8,678 nucleotides of DNA from Caldifarciminota bacterium (GTDB lineage: Bacteria; Hydrothermota; Hydrothermia; S141-80), in assembly GCA_015490255.1 (NCBI GenBank), contig WFYF01000038.1, positions 1 to 8,678 of the forward strand. Direction: 5' to 3'. A program made the position numbers and the translations under genes. Of this stretch, positions 6,062-8,678 are shown piece after piece; positions within the stretch are counted from its first letter, which is position 1, and every line of letters starts with the position of its first letter. The notes beneath the pieces are model-generated. The model made no database searches. It was given only the letters and a program-made list of their open reading frames with translations, and was not told the origin of the DNA.

Positions 6062-8161
6062 TCAGCGCGACCGGGAAGTTGCCACCTTCTTCCGGCTTTC
6101 AATCACCTTTTCGGCGATCTCCCGGGGCACCTCGCCATAGTGATGGAACTCCATATAGAAGGAAGCCCGCCCCTGGGTGATGGAACGCAGGTGAGAGGCA
6201 TAGCGCAGAAGCTCGGAAAGAGGCACAAGGGCGGTGATGAGTTTGGCACCCCGGCGGTCCTCAATCCCCTGGATGATGCCGCGGCGGCGGTTGATGTCCC
6301 CGATCACGTCGCCCATATATTCCTCGGGGGTGGTCACCTCCAGGCGCATGACGGGCTCAAGCAGGATGGGTTTGCCCTTCTCAAGGGCCTCTTTGGTCGC
6401 AATGGAAGCAGCCACCTGGAAGGCATAATCCGAACTGTCCACCTCGTGGGCAGAACCATCCACCAGCACCGCCTTGATGTCGGTCACCGGGAACTTGGCC
6501 AGCACCCCCTGCTCCAGGGCGGCCCGGAATCCCTTTTCAATGGAAGGGACAAACTCCCGCGGAATGTTCATCCCCCGCAGGCGCTCTTCAAAGACCACAC
6601 CGCTTCCCCGCTCCAGGGGCTCAAACTCCATGATCACATGGCCATACTGGCCCCGTCCACCCGTCTGGCGAATAAACTTCCCTTCGGTGGTTACGGGCAG
6701 GGTGATGGTCTCCCGATAGGCGACCTTGGGCTCACCCAGGTCAATGTGGGTTTTGAATTCCCGGGCGAGACGGGACTGGATGATCTCCAGATGAAGCTCG
6801 CCCATGCCGGAAATCACGGTCTCCCCGGTCTCCTCGTCATAGGTCACCCGGAAGGAAGGATCTTCTTCCGCGAGTTTCTGAAGGGAGTCAAACAGGCGGT
6901 CCTGGTCCTTCTGGGTTTTGGGGAACACAGCGGCGGAAACCACGGGCTCGGGGGTTTCAATGGACTCCAGGACCACCGGGTAATCCCGCTCACAGAGCGT
7001 GTCGCCCGTGCGCACGTTTTTGTATCCGGCGATCACCCCGATGTCCCCGGCCGCCAGCTCCTCCAGTTCCTCCCGCTTGTCGGCGTGCATCCGGAGGATT
7101 CGGGACACCCGCTCCGAGGTCCCCCGAACCGGGTTATAGAGGGTCATGCCCGGCTCAATCTTCCCGGAATACACCCGAACGAAGGTGAGTTTCCCAACAT
7201 AGGGATCCGTGAAGATTTTGAAAGCCAGGGCGGCCAGGGGGCCGTCTTCCGTGGTGGGGAGGGTGACTTCCTCCCCGGTCTCGTGGTGCCAGCCCCGCAC
7301 CGGCGGGATATCCAGGGGAGAGGGAAGATAGTCCACCACCGCATCCAGCAGGGGCTGGACCCCCTTGTTTTTGAAGGCGGAGCCCACCAGCACCGGGAAG
7401 GCATCCAGGTTGAGGGTCACCCGGCGGATGGCCTTCCGGATGTCTTCTTCCGTGAAGTCCTCGCCCTCAATGTATTTTTCCATCATCTCCTCGTCAAACT
7501 CCGCCAGGGTCTCAATCATCTCCTCCCGGGCTTTCAGGGAGGCCTCCCGGTATTCTTCGGGAATCTCCATCACCTCAAACTCGGCACCCAGGTGGTCCTT
7601 CTCCCAGATGATGGCTTTCATGGTCACGAGATCAATCACGCCCTTGAAGGTTTCCTCCTGGCCGATGGGGAGCTGGATCACCAGGGGCGTGACCCCGAGG
7701 CGTTCCCGGATAGACTGGAGGGAGTGTTCAAAACTGGCTCCGAGCTTGTCCATCTTGTTGATGAAGATAATCCGGGGGACCCGGTATTTGTCTGCCTGAC
7801 GCCACACCGTTTCTGACTGGGGCTCCACCCCGGAGGAGGCCTCCAGAATGGTGATGGCCCCATCCAGGACCCGGAGACTCCGTTCCACCTCAATGGTGAA
7901 GTCCACGTGCCCGGGGGTGTCCACGATGTTGATCATGTGTCCCCGCCAGAAACAGGCGGTGGTGGCAGCGGTGATGGTGATGCCCCGCTGACGCTCTTCG
8001 GGCATCCAGTCCATCGTGGCCTCCCCTTCGTGGACCTCACCGATTTTGTGGGTGCGTCCTGTATAGAACAGGATGCGTTCGGTGGTTGTGGTCTTGCCCG
8101 CGTCAATGTGGGCAATGATCCCGATGTTTCTGACCTTTTCAAGCGGCCACCGGCTCACCAT
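6062..8161 (-). CDS. fusA: Translation elongation factor G (EF-G)
   Basis: EF-G is the GTPase that drives tRNA-mRNA translocation on the ribosome and helps recycle ribosomes. At 699 residues this is full length. The GTPase motifs are intact: AHIDAGKTT (17-25), RGITI (59-63), DTPGH (81-85, with catalytic His85), NKMD (135-138) and SAF (261-263). Domain IV has [10 protein letters not shown] (500-509), and its tip loop HEVDSS begins at His572, the equivalent of the tip His needed for translocation. Domain V starts near [18 protein letters not shown] (602-619). The ATG at 8161 is supported by AGGAGGTGA placed 4 nt upstream. The sequence looks like the canonical, essential EF-G and not the divergent EF-G2 type. 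It stands alone: no rpsL, rpsG or tuf is adjacent, and the upstream neighbour is nfi. Expression is probably from its own strong promoter. It may be the only copy, relocated, or a second copy; the window cannot tell. Confidence 0.98.
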   Translation of the reverse strand: MVSRWPLEKVRNIGIIAHIDAGKTTTTERILFYTGRTHKIGEVHEGEATMDWMPEERQRGITITAATTACFWRGHMINIVDTPGHVDFTIEVERSLRVLDGAITILEASSGVEPQSETVWRQADKYRVPRIIFINKMDKLGASFEHSLQSIRERLGVTPLVIQLPIGQEETFKGVIDLVTMKAIIWEKDHLGAEFEVMEIPEEYREASLKAREEMIETLAEFDEEMMEKYIEGEDFTEEDIRKAIRRVTLNLDAFPVLVGSAFKNKGVQPLLDAVVDYLPSPLDIPPVRGWHHETGEEVTLPTTEDGPLAALAFKIFTDPYVGKLTFVRVYSGKIEPGMTLYNPVRGTSERVSRILRMHADKREELEELAAGDIGVIAGYKNVRTGDTLCERDYPVVLESIETPEPVVSAAVFPKTQKDQDRLFDSLQKLAEEDPSFRVTYDEETGETVISGMGELHLEIIQSRLAREFKTHIDLGEPKVAYRETITLPVTTEGKFIRQTGGRGQYGHVIMEFEPLERGSGVVFEERLRGMNIPREFVPSIEKGFRAALEQGVLAKFPVTDIKAVLVDGSAHEVDSSDYAFQVAASIATKEALEKGKPILLEPVMRLEVTTPEEYMGDVIGDINRRRGIIQGIEDRRGAKLITALVPLSELLRYASHLRSITQGRASFYMEFHHYGEVPREIAEKVIESRKKVATSRSR

Positions 8162-8162
8162 T

Positions 8163-8171
8163 TCACCTCCT
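8163..8171 (-). promoter_or_regulatory. Shine-Dalgarno site of fusA
   Basis: On the minus strand AGGAGGTGA (8171..8163), nine bases complementary to the 16S rRNA tail, has its AGGAGG core ending 4 nt before the ATG. The first A of this site is also the last base of the hairpin immediately upstream. Confidence 0.9.
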
Positions 8172-8188
8172 GAAACCTCTGGGTTTCA
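8171..8188 (-). promoter_or_regulatory. Hairpin abutting the fusA ribosome-binding site
   Basis: TGAAACC pairs perfectly with GGTTTCA around a 4-nt CAGA loop (minus-strand reading, 8188 to 8171). The stem's 3' arm ends in the first base of the Shine-Dalgarno site. The rest of the predicted leader, of about 100 nt, holds a second short hairpin (CCTTC/GAAGG, 8214-8226) and an imperfect palindrome GTTTGAACGTTGAAAC (8198..8183) that overlaps the first arm. The structure is seen in the sequence. Any control of translation is inference. Confidence 0.45.
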
Positions 8189-8271
8189 ACGTTCAAACAG
8201 GGGCACACACCAACCCTTCCGGGAAGGCTGAACAGACCGGGAACCTACCCCCACTTTTGAGTGCTGCGGGA

Positions 8272-8300
8272 AGTATACACGATGGGAAGGAACCTGTCAA
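8272..8300 (-). promoter_or_regulatory. Near-consensus sigma70-type promoter of fusA
   Basis: Minus strand: a perfect -35 box TTGACA (8300..8295), a 17-nt spacer, then -10 box TATACT (8277..8272, five of six). Transcription should start near 8265, giving a leader of roughly 104 nt. This is the best promoter in the window, as expected for an abundant translation factor, and it shows that fusA need not be read from an upstream ribosomal-protein operon. Confidence 0.82.
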
Positions 8301-8476
8301 CCACCCGCCTTGCCTTATCAAAAATCTGCACGAAAAGACCCGGGTGCCCGGCGCACCGTGAGATCTTATGAGATCTTAACGGAAGAAAGCGGACGGTGTT
8401 CCCCTTGATTTCTCCAGTGCAGATGGAATGTGAGGATGTTCACGTGAAGCGCAGCGGGCCCTCCTGTCCCGTTCCC
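8301..8476. other. Intergenic region between nfi and the fusA promoter
   Basis: No gene is visible here on either strand. It holds a tandem 10-bp repeat (8359-8378), a perfect 10-bp palindrome TTCACGTGAA (8439-8448), and overlapping short GC-rich stems at 8338-8356. On the minus strand, stems such as GGTGC/GCACC and CCGG/CCGG are followed by GTCTTTT, which could be a weak terminator for nfi, but the stems are only 4-5 bp and the T-tract is short. There is no sign of a tRNA or a conserved RNA. Confidence 0.4.
8359..8378. repeat. Perfect tandem duplication of a 10-bp unit, upstream of fusA
   Basis: TGAGATCTTA occurs twice in direct succession. Each copy contains the palindrome AGATCT, so two identical dyads sit 10 bp apart, on the same face of the helix. 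The pair lies about 60-80 bp upstream of the fusA -35 box. It could be an operator or an activator site, or simply a small slippage duplication. Confidence 0.6.
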
Positions 8477-8678
8477 TCAGGGCCGGATCCGGAGTGTCCG
8501 GGCCGCTTCCCGGGTGAGCCGGTCTGCAAGCCGGATGGGCTCGGGCAGGCGGAACCGGGAGAGGCGAAGGACCCACGCGACAGCCTCCTCCAGGGTGATC
8601 CTGTGGCCCACGGAAACGTACACAGGTTTCACGCCCGTACGGGTGCGCACCACCGCGCCCCGGGTTTCCATGTATACA
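8477..8678 (-). CDS. nfi: Endonuclease V, C-terminal part (cut by window edge)
   Basis: Endonuclease V cleaves DNA one base 3' of a deaminated adenine (hypoxanthine) and so starts repair of deamination damage; some members act on inosine in RNA. The visible 66 residues run in from the right edge to a TGA at 8479..8477 and cover the family's C-terminal block: Gly-Ala-Val-Val-Arg-Thr-Arg, then Lys-Pro-Val-Tyr-Val-Ser, the conserved Gly-His-Arg-Ile (the His matches H214 of the Thermotoga enzyme, as I recall), and [12 protein letters not shown] near the end. The family is about 220 residues long, so some 155 N-terminal residues with the main acidic metal ligands lie outside the window. It shares strand with fusA but is separated from it by more than 300 nt that include fusA's own promoter. 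Confidence 0.92.
   Translation of the reverse strand, partial: VYMETRGAVVRTRTGVKPVYVSVGHRITLEEAVAWVLRLSRFRLPEPIRLADRLTREAARTLRIRP

Noticed and set aside
6140..7816. A 558-codon plus-strand open frame antisense to fusA
   Set aside because: The minus strand encodes EF-G with all GTPase motifs. The plus frame gives His/Gly-rich sequence without a recognisable domain.
8338..8356. A possible rho-independent terminator for nfi
   Set aside because: The alternative stems are only 4-5 bp and the T-run is short and interrupted, so it is mentioned only within the intergenic description.
8424..8678. A plus-strand frame from the ATG at 8424, open to the right edge
   Set aside because: It has no Shine-Dalgarno site, is Pro/Gly/Cys-rich, and mostly lies antisense to the clear endonuclease V coding region.
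1..8678. CRISPR array, tRNA or rRNA genes, insertion sequence ends, attachment sites
   Set aside because: I saw no regularly spaced repeats, no tRNA-like cloverleaf, no transposase motif and no flanking terminal inverted repeats by reading. A systematic search was not possible.

Overview
The window is bacterial, GC-rich DNA. It holds four protein-coding loci plus the C-terminal end of a fifth. All have strong or reasonable Shine-Dalgarno sites and sigma70-like promoters. There is no rRNA, tRNA, CRISPR array, insertion sequence or phage gene that I can see. The most informative lineage marker is a pair of secreted proteins. Both end in a short beta-rich tail resembling the type IX secretion (T9SS) type-A sorting domain, and one is a very large gingipain-like (peptidase C25) protein with propeller-like repeats. 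This combination is typical of the FCB superphylum and of candidate lineages such as WOR-3, Hydrothermae and Zixibacteria. The high GC and the charged, Glu/Arg-rich EF-G would fit a thermophile in that neighbourhood. This placement is an inference, not a demonstration.

Layout, left to right. (1) Positions 1-375, minus strand: N-terminal 125 residues of a TIGR02757/DUF2400 protein, running off the left edge. (2) Positions 376-486: a compact divergent promoter region. The two -35 boxes lie back to back, one driving DUF2400 leftward and one driving the secreted-protein operon rightward. (3) Positions 487-5989, plus strand: a two-gene operon, with 31 nt between stop and start. It encodes a 521-residue secreted propeller/Ig-like protein that I cannot name, then a 1301-residue C25-type cysteine peptidase with Ig-like, propeller and sorting-domain-like regions. 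(4) Positions 6011-6045: a strong hairpin with T-rich flanks on both sides. It probably serves as a shared bidirectional terminator for the operon and the converging fusA gene. (5) Positions 6062-8161, minus strand: a full-length canonical elongation factor G (fusA), outside the usual rpsL-rpsG-fusA-tuf arrangement. It has its own near-consensus promoter and a leader of about 100 nt with a hairpin touching the ribosome-binding site. (6) Positions 8301-8476: an intergenic stretch with a perfect 10-bp tandem repeat. (7) Positions 8477-8678, minus strand: C-terminal end of endonuclease V (nfi), running off the right edge.

The housekeeping genes (fusA, nfi) and the export operon have no obvious functional link. 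The operon is the most unusual part. Both products are very lysine-poor and tryptophan-rich. The peptidase has a single cysteine in 1301 residues, and it lies exactly where the C25 nucleophile belongs. The peptidase also carries a His-His-Ser version of the family's His-Gly-Ser motif. I do not see a clearly new multi-gene system. The best candidates for new biology are the unnamed 521-residue partner and the variant C25 peptidase.
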